Shown: in pieces, positions 1 through 9,460 of the stretch
Position numbering within the stretch: position 1 is the first letter of the stretch
Layout: each line of letters starts with the position of its first letter
DNA from: Flavobacterium sp. AG291
Lineage (GTDB): Bacteria; Bacteroidota; Bacteroidia; Flavobacteriales; Flavobacteriaceae
Assembly (NCBI RefSeq): GCF_003350375.1
Contig: NZ_QQAR01000010.1
Span: 83,865 to 147,864 of the forward strand
Length of the DNA stretch: 64,000 bases
Reading direction: 5' to 3'
Program-made: the position numbers and the translations under genes
Notes under the pieces: generated by a model
What the model was told of the DNA's origin: nothing
The model's input: only the letters and a program-made list of their open reading frames with translations
Databases searched by the model: none

Positions 1-1027
1 ATCCTTCGTTAAGCCAGATGTCTTTCCATGAGCCGCAGGTAATCTTGTCGCCAAACCACTGGTGTGCCAGTTCGTGGGCAATAAGGTTGCGCCCAAAGCT
101 TCCCATAAAGGATACTGTGGTGTGTTCCATACCTCCGCCAAAACCACACTGGGCATGGCCGTACTTTTCATTGTGAAAAGGATAGGTTTCAAATGTCTGC
201 TCGTAAAAATCCATTATTGGGATTGTAACAGCAAGGTTTTGCTCGTTTTGCGTCTGAGATTCCGGGTACAGGTAATTTACGATAGGGAATTGGTTAGGTG
301 CAGTTCCAGCCTGCTGGGTAAAAATACCATAATTGCTTATGGCTATAGCTACAAGATAGGCCGGAATAGGGTATTGATGCCTGAAATGGGTGGTTTTGGT
401 AATAGTGCCATTTCCGGCTTCGGGAATTTCCACGCCATTAGACACGGCAACATATTCTGCGGGGGCTGTTATATATACATCAAGGCTGTCTATTTTGTCA
501 ATAAGATCCTGTTTGCAGGGCCACCAGTCTTTGGCACCATAGGGTTCGGATAATGTCCATAATACAGGCGCTCCGGAATGTGTCCCTATTACAAATGCTT
601 CGTTTTCGGTAGGAGGTGCTCCCGAATAGGTTATTTCGACCCTTGTCTGATTGCCTGCAGCCAATGTTGCAGGGAGTGTTATAACCAGTTCGTCATTTTC
701 ATTTTGGGCAAAAGCCAGATTGTTGCCATTTTGCTGAACCTGAGAAACAATAAGTTCAAAAGCCAGGTCGAATACTACCTCGGTCATGTCTTCTTTAGCT
801 ATGAAATCGGTAGTTACGGTGCCGCTGATGAAATGCACGGTTGGGTCGGCAGCCAGATCGAGCTTATGGTATACCACATCATAATTTCCGGTATGGGCAT
901 TGGCTGAAAATGTCATCAGGTTGTGCCCCGATTTCCTTTCGGCTTCAGCAATATCCTCTGTACTTTGCGCAAATACAGAAGCAAAGCCTAAAAGGCTGAG
1001 AAGTATGGGGGTAAAAATTCGGCTCAT
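1..1027 (-). CDS. M1 family metallopeptidase (aminopeptidase N-like), 5' part only
   Basis: Reverse-strand reading frame beginning at the ATG at 1027-1025 and leaving the window at its left edge, so about 342 N-terminal residues are seen. It opens with a signal peptide ending ASVFAQ, so the enzyme is exported. An N-terminal beta domain follows, then the M1 exopeptidase motif in the form GGGMEH and the zinc site HELAHQWFGD. The third zinc ligand Glu falls 18 residues after the HExxH motif, in WLNEG, at the very edge of the window. The family removes N-terminal residues from peptides. The C-terminal part, and any T9SS sorting domain, lies outside the window. Family is certain; substrate is unknown. 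Confidence 0.93.
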   Translation of the reverse strand, partial: MSRIFTPILLSLLGFASVFAQSTEDIAEAERKSGHNLMTFSANAHTGNYDVVYHKLDLAADPTVHFISGTVTTDFIAKEDMTEVVFDLAFELIVSQVQQNGNNLAFAQNENDELVITLPATLAAGNQTRVEITYSGAPPTENEAFVIGTHSGAPVLWTLSEPYGAKDWWPCKQDLIDKIDSLDVYITAPAEYVAVSNGVEIPEAGNGTITKTTHFRHQYPIPAYLVAIAISNYGIFTQQAGTAPNQFPIVNYLYPESQTQNEQNLAVTIPIMDFYEQTFETYPFHNEKYGHAQCGFGGGMEHTTVSFMGSFGRNLIAHELAHQWFGDKITCGSWKDIWLNEG

Positions 1028-1175
1028 GGCAAAGTTTTTTTCAAATGTAATGAGAAAACTGTTTTGAGGCATGGGTTAAAGGTTGAAATATGCAGGATTT
1101 AAGCCAAAATTTGAAATATAAATTACTATTTTCGCCTCAATTAAAAAGTTTAATGGGTTGCTTAAAACAATTCAT

Positions 1176-1183
1176 TAAATTTG
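1176..1183 (+). promoter_or_regulatory. Probable -7 promoter element for serS
   Basis: TAAATTTG matches the Bacteroidota -7 consensus TAnnTTTG, 25 nt before the serS start. The nearest TTG (1158-1160) is only 15 nt upstream, shorter than the usual 17-23, so the -33 element is uncertain. Confidence 0.45.
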
Positions 1184-1208
1184 CTCCACTTTATTAAAAA
1201 ACAGTATC

Positions 1209-2480
1209 ATGTTACAGACAGTATTTATTAGGGAAAACAGAGAAAAAGTGATACAGGCGCTTGGCAAAAGAAATTTTGATGCCACAGCACTTGTTGACGA
1301 AGTGATTGCACTTGACGAGAAAAGAAGGCACACTCAGGTGGAACTTGACACCATTTTATCTGAATCCAACAAACTGTCCAAAGACATTGGTGAACTGATG
1401 AAAGCAGGTGAAAAGGCTAAAGCTACCCTGCTTAAAGAAAAGACCACACAATACAAAGATAAAAGTAAAGAACTAAGCGAAACGCTTGCTACAGTTAGCG
1501 AAGAGCTTACTCAGGCACTTTACAAACTGCCAAACACTCCTGCCGATATCGTTCCGGAAGGAAAAACCCCTGAAGAAAATCTTGAGGTATACCGTCAGGG
1601 TGATATCCCAACGTTGTTTGAAGGTGCTTTGCCACACTGGGAACTGGCAAAAAAATATGACATCATTGACTTTGAGTTGGGTGTAAAAATTACAGGAGCA
1701 GGTTTTCCGGTTTATAAAGGGAAAGGAGCAAGGCTTCAGCGTGCGCTTATCACCTATTTCTTAGATAAAAATACCGATGCAGGTTATAAAGAATACCAGG
1801 TGCCACACCTTGTAAATGAGGCTTCAGGTTATGGAACAGGACAGCTTCCTGATAAAGAAGGACAGATGTATCACGTAGGCCTAGATGACCTGTACCTTAT
1901 CCCAACAGCTGAGGTGCCGGTAACCAACCTTTTCCGTGATGTTATTATTGAGGAGAAAGACCTTCCTGTATTATGTACAGGTTACACACCATGTTTCCGT
2001 AGGGAGGCAGGTTCGTATGGTGCACACGTGAGAGGTCTTAACCGACTGCACCAGTTTGACAAAGTAGAGATCGTTCGCGTTGAGAAACCGGAGAACTCTT
2101 ATGCTGCCCTTGACGGAATGGTAGATCACGTAAAAACAATACTTGACGAACTTGGCCTTCCATACAGGGTACTTCGCCTTTGTGGTGGCGATATGGGCTT
2201 TGCTTCGGCGCTTACATACGATTTTGAGGTGTTCTCTACAGCTCAGGACCGTTGGTTAGAGATCAGTTCGGTGTCTAACTTCGAAACGTTCCAGTCGAAC
2301 AGGCTTAAGCTTCGTTTCCGTGACAAAGAAGGTAAAAACCAACTGGCACACACGCTTAACGGAAGCTCACTGGCATTACCAAGGGTACTTGCAGGAATCC
2401 TTGAAAACTACCAGACGCCTGAAGGTATCGTAATACCGGAGGTATTAAGAAAGTATACGGGATTTGATATTATTGACTAG
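1209..2480 (+). CDS. serS: Seryl-tRNA synthetase
   Basis: Cytoplasmic class II aminoacyl-tRNA synthetase that charges tRNA-Ser (and tRNA-Sec where present) with serine. Its 423 residues are normal for the family. The first ~110 residues form the long charged coiled coil that grips the tRNA variable arm. Class II motif 2 is visible near residue 262 (CFRREAGSYG), and motif 3 near residue 383 (NGSSLALPRVLAGILENYQ). The start MLQTVFIRENREKV agrees with flavobacterial homologues. The gene stands alone, with an M1 peptidase gene diverging to its left and its own -7 element. No oddities. Confidence 0.98.
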   Translation: MLQTVFIRENREKVIQALGKRNFDATALVDEVIALDEKRRHTQVELDTILSESNKLSKDIGELMKAGEKAKATLLKEKTTQYKDKSKELSETLATVSEELTQALYKLPNTPADIVPEGKTPEENLEVYRQGDIPTLFEGALPHWELAKKYDIIDFELGVKITGAGFPVYKGKGARLQRALITYFLDKNTDAGYKEYQVPHLVNEASGYGTGQLPDKEGQMYHVGLDDLYLIPTAEVPVTNLFRDVIIEEKDLPVLCTGYTPCFRREAGSYGAHVRGLNRLHQFDKVEIVRVEKPENSYAALDGMVDHVKTILDELGLPYRVLRLCGGDMGFASALTYDFEVFSTAQDRWLEISSVSNFETFQSNRLKLRFRDKEGKNQLAHTLNGSSLALPRVLAGILENYQTPEGIVIPEVLRKYTGFDIID

Positions 2481-2516
2481 TTACTTTTAGTTGCTGAGTT
2501 GCAAAGTGACAAAGTT

Positions 2517-2548
2517 TTGCGGTCTCAAGTAATAAATTAATATATTTG
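2517..2548 (+). promoter_or_regulatory. Promoter for the 2616 gene
   Basis: TTG at 2517-2519 and TATATTTG at 2541-2548 are separated by 21 nt, a good match to the flavobacterial TTG-N17-23-TAnnTTTG consensus. The expected transcription start near 2555 supports translation from 2616. Confidence 0.6.
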
Positions 2549-2615
2549 TTTATACCGAACGCGGGTAATGCTAAAAAGGTGTTATCCGCGTTTTGTATTT
2601 AAAAGGTTTCCATTA

Positions 2616-3332
2616 ATGAAAAAGCTGTTTAGCATTCTCTTATTATTGAGTTCTTCTTTGCTGTTTTCCCAGCAGGAAGTGCAAATAACCGATTATGGTA
2701 AAGATATGCTTGCTTTTGTACCGGATGGATGGAAGATTATTACCAGTACAGCAGGTGACCTTAACAAGGATAAGGCTGACGATATTGCAATAGTTATCGA
2801 GGATACCAATAAAGAGAATTTTATTGAGAATGAATTTCTGGGTGCGCCCATATTAAATATTAATCCAAGGTATTTGCTGATTCTTTTTAAAGAAGAAAAA
2901 GGATACCGGCTTGCAGGGCTTAACAGGGACTTTATCCCTTCGCAAAATGATGCTGAGTCGTCCTGTCTTGAAGACCCGTTTATGGAATCGGGTGGGATGG
3001 AAATAAAAAACGGAGTGCTTTCAGTCAGCTTTCACTACTGGTTAAGTTGTGGTAGTTATGGAGTTACAAACGAATGTTTTAAGCTGCGATGGCAGGATGG
3101 TAAGTTTGTGCTTATAGGATATGATCATTCTGAATTCAGCAGAAGTTCCGGAGAGGAGAGCCTGACAAGCATTAACTTCCTGACCAAGAAAAAATCGGAA
3201 ACAAACGGTGGAAATATGTTTGCTGACGGGGAAAACAACCCCAAAACAGTTTGGAAAAAGATTAAAATCGATAAATTTATCACGCTGCAGGATCTTGACA
3301 AATCCGGGCAGATTGATTTTTTTAATTTATGA
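2616..3332 (+). CDS. Secreted protein of unknown function with acidic calcium-loop-like motifs
   Basis: I do not recognise a named family. The start at 2616 (MKKLFSILLLLSSSLLFSQ) gives 238 residues with a clean signal peptide. An upstream in-frame ATG at 2568 would bury that signal behind 16 basic residues and lies only a few bases after the predicted transcription start. The mature protein contains DLNKDKADDIAIV near residue 40 and DLDKSGQIDFF at the C-terminus. Both resemble the Asp-rich calcium loops of FG-GAP/VCBS or EF-hand proteins. Four Cys residues lie in the central part. The stop overlaps the start of the TPR gene by 4 nt, so the two are probably co-translated and may act together in the envelope. 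Confidence 0.75.
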   Translation: MKKLFSILLLLSSSLLFSQQEVQITDYGKDMLAFVPDGWKIITSTAGDLNKDKADDIAIVIEDTNKENFIENEFLGAPILNINPRYLLILFKEEKGYRLAGLNRDFIPSQNDAESSCLEDPFMESGGMEIKNGVLSVSFHYWLSCGSYGVTNECFKLRWQDGKFVLIGYDHSEFSRSSGEESLTSINFLTKKKSETNGGNMFADGENNPKTVWKKIKIDKFITLQDLDKSGQIDFFNL

Positions 3333-5107
3333 AAAAAATAGTTGCCATAATAGCCTTGTTCTGTTCGGTTGCGGTATTTGCGCAAAACGAGCAGCTAGCC
3401 TTTAATTACTTTGAAAAAGGAGAATTCGAAAAAGCACTTGCTACCTATCAGGACCTTGAAAAGAAACAGCTGGGGAATACATTTTTTATCCAGAAGATCG
3501 TAGCTTGTCAGCAGCAGCTTCAGAAATATCAGGAGGCCGAAAAGTATCTTAAAGAAAAGATTGAGCGTACCAATCAGCCGCTGCTGTATGTAGAGTTGGG
3601 TTACAACTACCAACTGCAAAAGGATATGGGTAAGGCAGAGAAGAATTATAATCTGGCTATAAAGGCCGTATCTGATAATCCATCGTATGCCTATTCTGTA
3701 GCCAATGCCTTCGAACAAAAGGTATTACTGGAATATGCTATAAAAGCCTATGATACGGCGACTTCCATAAACAAAAGCATGAATTTTGATTACCAGCTGG
3801 CGCTTATACAGGGGCAGCTAGGTAATACCGAGCAGATGATCGATAAATTGCTATCGTATGCCTATAACAATCAGCAGAGCCTGGTAGTGGTACAAAATCA
3901 GCTGTCGCGTTTTATGAACGAAGAAGGCAGCGATACTTTTAATGCATCGCTCCGTAAAGCGTTATTGCTGAACACCCAAAAGACACAGGATATTTTCTGG
4001 AACCAGTTTTTGAGCTGGTATTTTGTGCAGCAAAAAGAATATGGCAAAGCCTTTATTCAGGAGAAAGCCATCTTTAAGCGCAATCCGGATATGTTCCTGA
4101 ATATTGTAAATCTTGGGCGTCTTGCCAAAGATGAGCACGAAGATGCAGCTGCCCGTGAGATACTGGCATTTGTTATGGAAAATACAGACGAGCCATCGAT
4201 AAAGATGAGTGCCGAATTTGATTTGCTGGAAATGGATATTGCCATTGCACAACCTAAGGATTATCCATCGATCAAACAGCGTATTGATTCCCTTTTGGCG
4301 CAATACGGAACTACACCTTATTCGCTTAAGCTGCAATTGCAAAAAGCCGATTTTGAGGGTTTTTACCTTAAAGATACCAAGGCGGCTACGCAAACACTGA
4401 ATACAGCATTAGGCCTTCAGCTAAACCGTTACCAGACCGCTGAGGTAAAAATGAAGTTGTCGGATATCCTTTTGCTTGATGAAAAATTCAACCAGGCGAT
4501 CATTTATTATGCCCAGATAGAAGAAGATCTTAAAAATGACGCCGTTGGCCACGAAGCAAGTTTTAAGGTAGCACGAACAAGTTATTTTAAAGGCGATTTT
4601 GAATGGGCACAAAAACAGCTTACGGTACTAAAGTCGTCATCATCACAGCTTATTGCTAATGACGCGCTGGAACTGTTCCTGCTAATTCTTGATAATACTG
4701 TTGAAGACAGTACACAGACTGCGCTTAAGAAATTTGCTAAAGCCGACTTTAAGCTATACCAAAACAAAAAAGATGAGGCACTTGCTGTGTTTAAAGACCT
4801 TGTTGAAAAGGATACTACAGAGAGTATAAAAGACGTAACCCACATCCGCCTGGGTGAGATATATGATAGTAAAGGGCAATATGATCTTGCGCTGCAAAAC
4901 TACCAGCAGGTAATCGATAAATACAAAGAAGGTATTTATGTGGATGAGGCGTTATTCTTCTCAGCGGAGATATACAACAAAAAGTTGAATGACCCTGAAA
5001 AAGCCAAACCGCTTTATGAGAAGATTATCTTTGAACATCAGGACAGCATTTACTTTGTAGAGGCCCGAAAACAATTCAGGCAACTTAGGGGTGATACGAA
5101 TAGTTAG
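3329..5107 (+). CDS. Secreted tetratricopeptide repeat protein
   Basis: The 592-residue protein begins with a signal peptide (MKKIVAIIALFCSVAVFAQ). It is then helical throughout, with degenerate TPR units: FEKGEFEKALATYQDLEKK near residue 28, and clearer units near the C-terminus, such as GQYDLALQNYQQVIDKYKEG and DPEKAKPLYEKIIFEHQDS. TPR solenoids hold protein partners, here in the periplasm. It overlaps the preceding secreted protein gene by 4 nt, which suggests a two-gene operon. Similar proteins are widespread in flavobacteria as TPR proteins with no assigned role. No catalytic motif is seen. Confidence 0.85.
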   Translation: MKKIVAIIALFCSVAVFAQNEQLAFNYFEKGEFEKALATYQDLEKKQLGNTFFIQKIVACQQQLQKYQEAEKYLKEKIERTNQPLLYVELGYNYQLQKDMGKAEKNYNLAIKAVSDNPSYAYSVANAFEQKVLLEYAIKAYDTATSINKSMNFDYQLALIQGQLGNTEQMIDKLLSYAYNNQQSLVVVQNQLSRFMNEEGSDTFNASLRKALLLNTQKTQDIFWNQFLSWYFVQQKEYGKAFIQEKAIFKRNPDMFLNIVNLGRLAKDEHEDAAAREILAFVMENTDEPSIKMSAEFDLLEMDIAIAQPKDYPSIKQRIDSLLAQYGTTPYSLKLQLQKADFEGFYLKDTKAATQTLNTALGLQLNRYQTAEVKMKLSDILLLDEKFNQAIIYYAQIEEDLKNDAVGHEASFKVARTSYFKGDFEWAQKQLTVLKSSSSQLIANDALELFLLILDNTVEDSTQTALKKFAKADFKLYQNKKDEALAVFKDLVEKDTTESIKDVTHIRLGEIYDSKGQYDLALQNYQQVIDKYKEGIYVDEALFFSAEIYNKKLNDPEKAKPLYEKIIFEHQDSIYFVEARKQFRQLRGDTNS

Positions 5108-5129
5108 TTTTTAGAACAATGTCATATTT

Positions 5130-6011
5130 ATGGAGCTACCAAAATTTCACGAAACCTTTGATCCGATTTTAGATATCCTGCGCGATGAAAAAACATACGC
5201 GTCCCGCGATATGCAAAATTTAGTAATTGAAAAATATTATTCACATCTTCCAGAAACTCTATTGTCTGAAACAACTAAATCAGGAGAAAATCTTCTTTAT
5301 AATAGAATCGCTTGGGGGAAATCTTATTTGAAAAAGGGAGGTTTTATTTTTTATCCACAAAGGGGTTTTGTAAAAATAACTTCAAAAGGTTTGCAACAGA
5401 CAGATAAATTGTCTTTATCAGTAGTAGAAGAGGGGAACAGTTTATTAGACTTTTATAAACACGAAAATCTTAAAGAAAATCATAGTGATGTGTCCGAAAT
5501 AAACACATCTTCTCCTCAAGATTTAATAGATAATGGTGTTGCTCAAATAGAATCTGAGACTAAATCTGAATTATTAGAAAGATTAAAAACAATTGATCCA
5601 TATTATTTTGAAAAGGTTATTTTAATCTTATTAAAGAAAATGGGATACGGCGATTTTGTTGAAACATCTAAGTCTTCTGATGGTGGAATTGACGGAATAA
5701 TTAATGAAGACAAGCTAGGTTTGGATAAAATATATATTCAAGCAAAGCGATTCAATTCTAATAAAGTTAGGGAGCTTGATATAAGGAATTTTATTGGAGC
5801 GATGAGTGGAGATACGAATAAGGGGGTTTTTGTTACTACATCATTCTTTGATCAAGGAGCAATAAGAAAGGCTGAAAATGCTCATCATAAAATTATCTTG
5901 ATTGATGGAGTGAAATTGGTAAATTTAATGCATGAATTCAATGTTGGTGTTCAGATTAAAGCAATATATGAAGTGAAGCAATTGGATGAGGATTTTTTCT
6001 TGGAACAATAG
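5130..6011 (+). CDS. Mrr-family (type IV, modification-dependent) restriction endonuclease
   Basis: The 293 residues show the two-domain layout of Mrr. An N-terminal winged-helix domain (Mrr_N, about residues 1-90) is followed by a linker and a C-terminal Mrr catalytic domain (about 150-270). The PD-(D/E)xK-like core reads GGIDG near residue 185 and QAK at about 203-205, with the usual IRNFIGAMSG helix after it. Mrr enzymes cut DNA carrying foreign methylation, so no partner methylase is needed, and none is present. The gene is much richer in A+T than its neighbours and sits between an envelope operon and DUF4286-ksgA, which suggests acquisition by transfer. Activity is inferred from the motifs. 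Confidence 0.9.
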   Translation: MELPKFHETFDPILDILRDEKTYASRDMQNLVIEKYYSHLPETLLSETTKSGENLLYNRIAWGKSYLKKGGFIFYPQRGFVKITSKGLQQTDKLSLSVVEEGNSLLDFYKHENLKENHSDVSEINTSSPQDLIDNGVAQIESETKSELLERLKTIDPYYFEKVILILLKKMGYGDFVETSKSSDGGIDGIINEDKLGLDKIYIQAKRFNSNKVRELDIRNFIGAMSGDTNKGVFVTTSFFDQGAIRKAENAHHKIILIDGVKLVNLMHEFNVGVQIKAIYEVKQLDEDFFLEQ

Positions 6012-6028
6012 CTTTAGCTAATTAATTG

Positions 6029-6036
6029 TACCTTTG
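6029..6036 (+). promoter_or_regulatory. -7 promoter element upstream of the DUF4286 gene
   Basis: TACCTTTG matches TAnnTTTG and lies in the gap after the mrr stop. The nearest TTG (6000-6002) is 26 nt upstream, slightly too far, so only the -7 element is supported. Confidence 0.4.
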
Positions 6037-6055
6037 CAATGGTTGTTTGCACAAA

Positions 6056-6075
6056 CCTGCCTACCGGCAGGCAGG
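6056..6075. repeat. Short GC-rich inverted repeat (REP-like)
   Basis: CCTGCCT (6056-6062) pairs with AGGCAGG (6069-6075) around a 6-nt loop. It is GC-rich in AT-rich surroundings and lies in the leader of the DUF4286 gene. If translated from the upstream ATG at 6039 it would encode LPTGRQV, a peptide that I recall as a signature of a dispersed palindrome in Bacteroidota genomes. Confidence 0.5.
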
Positions 6076-6104
6076 TAACCAAATCACCGAATAACCAAAT
6101 CACG

Positions 6105-6422
6105 ATGATTATATACAACGTAACTATAAATATAGACGACAGCGTTCACGACAAATGGTTGTTGTGGATGACTGAAAAGCATATTCCTGAAGTATTGGCA
6201 ACGGGTAAATTTGTAAAAGCGACTTTCGTAAGAGTACTTATTGTTGAGGAAATGGGCGGAAGCACGTATTCAACACAATACTTTGCAGAGGATGCCAAAA
6301 AACTCGAATCGTACCTAACTGAGGATGCTCCAAAGTTAAGACAGGAAGGGATTTCACTTTTTGGCGACAAGATGCTTGCTTTCAGAACAGAACTTGAAGT
6401 GCTGAAAGAATTTACGGTTTAG
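6105..6422 (+). CDS. DUF4286 family protein
   Basis: A 105-residue cytoplasmic protein of the DUF4286 family, ferredoxin-like in predicted fold and without assigned function. It is common just upstream of ksgA in flavobacteria. I choose the ATG at 6105 (MIIYNVTINID). An upstream in-frame ATG at 6039 would add 22 residues encoded by a palindromic repeat, with no family resemblance. No signal peptide or metal-binding motif is seen. It precedes ksgA by 34 nt on the same strand and is probably co-transcribed with it. Confidence 0.8.
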   Translation: MIIYNVTINIDDSVHDKWLLWMTEKHIPEVLATGKFVKATFVRVLIVEEMGGSTYSTQYFAEDAKKLESYLTEDAPKLRQEGISLFGDKMLAFRTELEVLKEFTV

Positions 6423-6456
6423 AACAGAATTAAGCTGCCGCTAAGGCTATAATGAT

Positions 6457-7236
6457 ATGGATAAAGTAAAAGCCAAAAAACATCTTGGGCAGCATTTCCT
6501 TAAAGATGAGAGCATAGCAAAGGATATAGCCGACACGCTAACCCTTAACGGTTACAAAAAAGTACTTGAAATAGGCCCCGGTATGGGGGTGCTTACCAAA
6601 TACCTTTTGGATAAGGACATAGAAACCTATGTTATTGAGATCGATACCGAATCGGTACAGTATCTTAACGCGCATTACCCAAAACTGCATGGGCATATTA
6701 TCTCTGAGGATTTTTTAAAGTATAATATCACCAAAGATTTTGCAGATGAGCCTTTGGCTATCATTGGTAATTTCCCGTATAATATTTCGTCGCAAATTGT
6801 TTTTCGTGCCTTAGAGCTTCGCGAGAGGATTCCTGAATTCTCAGGGATGTTCCAAAAGGAAGTGGCAGAGCGCATTTGCGAAAAGAAAGGCAGCAAAACT
6901 TACGGTATCCTGTCGGTACTGGTGCAGGCATTTTATGATGCCGAATACCTGTTTACCGTATCAGAGCATGTATTTAATCCGCCACCAAAGGTAAAGTCGG
7001 GTGTGTTGAGGTTAATCCGTAAGGAAAACTTCCATCTGCCTGTAGATGAGAAGCTATTCTTCTCTGTTGTAAAAGCCGCTTTTAACCAGCGCAGAAAAAC
7101 ACTTAGAAACAGTCTAAAAACATATATCTTAACCGAAAATTTAAAGGAAGATAGTATCTTTGACCTCCGTCCGGAACAGCTTTCGGTGGAGCAATTCATA
7201 GAACTTACCCAAAAAATAGCGGCGAATGGAGTTTAA
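6457..7236 (+). CDS. rsmA: 16S rRNA (adenine(1518)-N(6)/adenine(1519)-N(6))-dimethyltransferase
   Basis: KsgA/RsmA uses S-adenosylmethionine to dimethylate two adjacent adenines in the 3' terminal hairpin of 16S rRNA, late in small-subunit assembly. The SAM-binding motif I is at about residues 38-48 ([10 protein letters not shown]), and the adenine-methylase motif IV is NFPYN near residue 105. The length (259) and the small C-terminal helical domain are typical. The 3' end overlaps the mgtE start by 11 nt, so the two genes are probably translationally coupled. Also named ksgA. Confidence 0.97.
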   Translation: MDKVKAKKHLGQHFLKDESIAKDIADTLTLNGYKKVLEIGPGMGVLTKYLLDKDIETYVIEIDTESVQYLNAHYPKLHGHIISEDFLKYNITKDFADEPLAIIGNFPYNISSQIVFRALELRERIPEFSGMFQKEVAERICEKKGSKTYGILSVLVQAFYDAEYLFTVSEHVFNPPPKVKSGVLRLIRKENFHLPVDEKLFFSVVKAAFNQRRKTLRNSLKTYILTENLKEDSIFDLRPEQLSVEQFIELTQKIAANGV

Positions 7237-8578
7237 AATCAGCAAGGATTTTATTGCTCAGATAGAGCAGTATATAAGTGAAAACCGTGAGGAGCAATTA
7301 GTTACATTACTCGAGGATATTCACTTTGCTGATATAGCCGAAATTATGGGCGAGCTGGACAGCAGCGAAGCCAGCTACCTTTTCCATATCCTTGACAGTG
7401 AAAAAACAGCAGAGATACTGCTTGAGCTGGATGAGGAAGTCCGTGAAAAAATATTAAAAGACCTTTCGCCAAAGGAAATCGCCGAAGAGCTTGATGAGCT
7501 TAGTACGGATGATGCGGCGGACATTATCGCCGAACTTCCGGAGGATAAAAAAGGCGAGGTAATCCAGGAACTTGTTGATGCCGAGCACGCCAAAGACATT
7601 GTGGAACTTCTTCGTTATGACGAGGATACCGCAGGGGGTCTTATGGGTAAAGAGCTTGTAAAGGTAAACGAGAACTGGAACGTGCTTACCTGCGTACGTG
7701 AAATGCGTGTTCAGGCAGAGAACGTTCAGCGTGTGCACTCTATTTATGTAGTAGATGATGAAGGCAGGCTTAAAGGCAGGCTTTCGCTAAAAGACCTTTT
7801 GGTTACCTCTACCAAAACACCTATCAGTGAGGTGTACATACCAAAAGTTGATTATGTAAAAGTTACTACCCCCGATGTTGAGGTAGCCCGTATCATGCAA
7901 AAGTATGACCTTGAGGCCATACCGGTTGTTGATGAACTGGGGAGGCTTGTAGGGCGTATTACCATTGACGATATCGTAGACGTTATCAAGGAAGAAGCCG
8001 ACAAAGATTACCAGTTAGCTGCGGGTATCTCTCAGGACGTTGAGGCGGATGACAGCATCCTTGAACTTACAAGAGCGCGTTTGCCTTGGCTGATACTAGC
8101 ATTGCTTGGTGGTTTTGTAACCGTAAAAGTGATGGGTATTTTTGAGCCCGCCATGAAAAACCACGGAGAGCTATTCTTCTTTACCCCGCTTATTGCCGCA
8201 ATGGCAGGTAATGTGGGCGTGCAATCATCTGCAATCATTGTACAGGGTCTTGCCAACAACAGCATTAGTGGTTCACTTTTTAGCCGACTTGTAAAAGAGG
8301 TGTTGCTTACGCTTTTAAACGGATCTATACTTGCCCTGATACTTATTTTAGGAAGTCATTTCCTGCTTGATGTAAGCTATGAGGTTGGTCTTACCGTTAG
8401 TGTATCATTGGTTTCTGTAATCGTTATTGCGTCACTTATAGGAACCTTTGTACCTATTTTGCTTAATAAAGTAGGTGTCGATCCCGCTTTGGCCACCGGA
8501 CCGTTCATTACCACGAGCAATGATATTTGCGGTATCCTTATCTATTTTTCTATCGCTAAAGTGATACTTGGGTTTTAG
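7226..8578 (+). CDS. mgtE: Magnesium transporter MgtE
   Basis: Inner-membrane Mg2+ channel/transporter. The 450 residues follow the standard layout: an acidic, helical superhelix N domain (about 1-125, rich in Glu/Asp), a tandem CBS pair (about 130-255) that senses Mg2+, and a membrane domain with about five helices (280-450) containing the pore signature [15 protein letters not shown]. The start lies inside the rsmA 3' end (11-nt overlap), which is common in flavobacteria. The 3' end overlaps the stop of the convergent gene at 8575 by 4 nt, so there is no room for a separate terminator. Confidence 0.97.
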   Translation: MEFKISKDFIAQIEQYISENREEQLVTLLEDIHFADIAEIMGELDSSEASYLFHILDSEKTAEILLELDEEVREKILKDLSPKEIAEELDELSTDDAADIIAELPEDKKGEVIQELVDAEHAKDIVELLRYDEDTAGGLMGKELVKVNENWNVLTCVREMRVQAENVQRVHSIYVVDDEGRLKGRLSLKDLLVTSTKTPISEVYIPKVDYVKVTTPDVEVARIMQKYDLEAIPVVDELGRLVGRITIDDIVDVIKEEADKDYQLAAGISQDVEADDSILELTRARLPWLILALLGGFVTVKVMGIFEPAMKNHGELFFFTPLIAAMAGNVGVQSSAIIVQGLANNSISGSLFSRLVKEVLLTLLNGSILALILILGSHFLLDVSYEVGLTVSVSLVSVIVIASLIGTFVPILLNKVGVDPALATGPFITTSNDICGILIYFSIAKVILGF

Positions 8579-9459
8579 AAAGTATTATAGATTCCCATGC
8601 CATCAATTTTCTTGTCTTTTATGGAAAAGACTAATATGTATTTTATATCCCGTATTTTTAATTCGTAAAAATAATTGTTTTTTATTTCTTCATACCTTGT
8701 GGAGTAAGGACGTTGGTGTTTAGTTGAGTTTGGATATTTCTGCAGCAACAGGCTCTCAGAATCGCCAATGCATATTCTATCAGCAGTGAAGTACAGGATG
8801 TCATTTGTTGGAAGTTCAACTTTTAAATCATTATGATCAGTCATTATTTCTTCATAAAAGAGGTATTTCTCATTGTCATTTTTATCCCATTCTGTAGGGA
8901 TGCCAAAAGTAGACCTGAAAGAAATAATACTGTCAATGATTACCTCATTAAATGGTCTGCCTTTGTAAATTATTTTATCAGGATATATTGAGTCCAGAAT
9001 TTGTATATTGGTTCTAATCATTTCCTTATAAAAATCTCTCCCGAAAAAAGCTTTCATGTCATCTGTAAGAGCCTTATTTAATTCTTGGTTTTTATCTATA
9101 AACTGTATTTTTTTATTTGGTACTACAATGGAATAATTATTTTTTGTTGTGAATATAGTGTCTGTCTTGTTTCCGACTTCAATTACAAACATATTATGAA
9201 TGACCAATCTATGATCCATTCCGCAGCTAAATGTCTCTTTTTTCCATTTGTTAGAATTCTTTTTTATTTTATGTAATTTATTAATCAGATTTAGGTCATT
9301 TGATTCAGCAGTAAAGACCATACCGTATTCTTGTATTTTAATAAGAGTAACTATCGAACATGGTTCTTTTATACTTTCAGAGAAAGCCCGATACGCCGTC
9401 ACCTTAGCATTCTGTGGAAAGCAAGCGGTTGTGAATAGTAATAGGAGAAAGTACCTCAT
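8575..9459 (-). CDS. Secreted protein of unknown function, paralogue of its upstream neighbour
   Basis: No family recognised. The start at 9459 (MRYFLLLLFTTACFPQ) gives 294 residues with a signal peptide. The longer frame from 9480 would overlap the upstream gene. It is clearly homologous to the next gene at 9461-10462. Both have KVT.(Y/C)R after the signal, PCSI, a conserved CG pair, MFVIEV....DTIFTT and a FF.RDF motif near residues 140-150, and both end in a stretch beginning with a (M/I)KIGDSE- or CIGDSE-like motif. A DUF-type envelope protein is likely. It is probably co-transcribed with its paralogue, with one base between stop and start. Confidence 0.7.
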   Translation of the reverse strand: MRYFLLLLFTTACFPQNAKVTAYRAFSESIKEPCSIVTLIKIQEYGMVFTAESNDLNLINKLHKIKKNSNKWKKETFSCGMDHRLVIHNMFVIEVGNKTDTIFTTKNNYSIVVPNKKIQFIDKNQELNKALTDDMKAFFGRDFYKEMIRTNIQILDSIYPDKIIYKGRPFNEVIIDSIISFRSTFGIPTEWDKNDNEKYLFYEEIMTDHNDLKVELPTNDILYFTADRICIGDSESLLLQKYPNSTKHQRPYSTRYEEIKNNYFYELKIRDIKYILVFSIKDKKIDGMGIYNTF

Positions 9460-9460
9460 A

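Noticed and set aside
62..907. Open forward frames (62-553, 578-907) at the left end
   Set aside because: They lie on the antisense strand of the M1 peptidase gene, which shows clear catalytic motifs on the other strand. The forward translations show no family resemblance.
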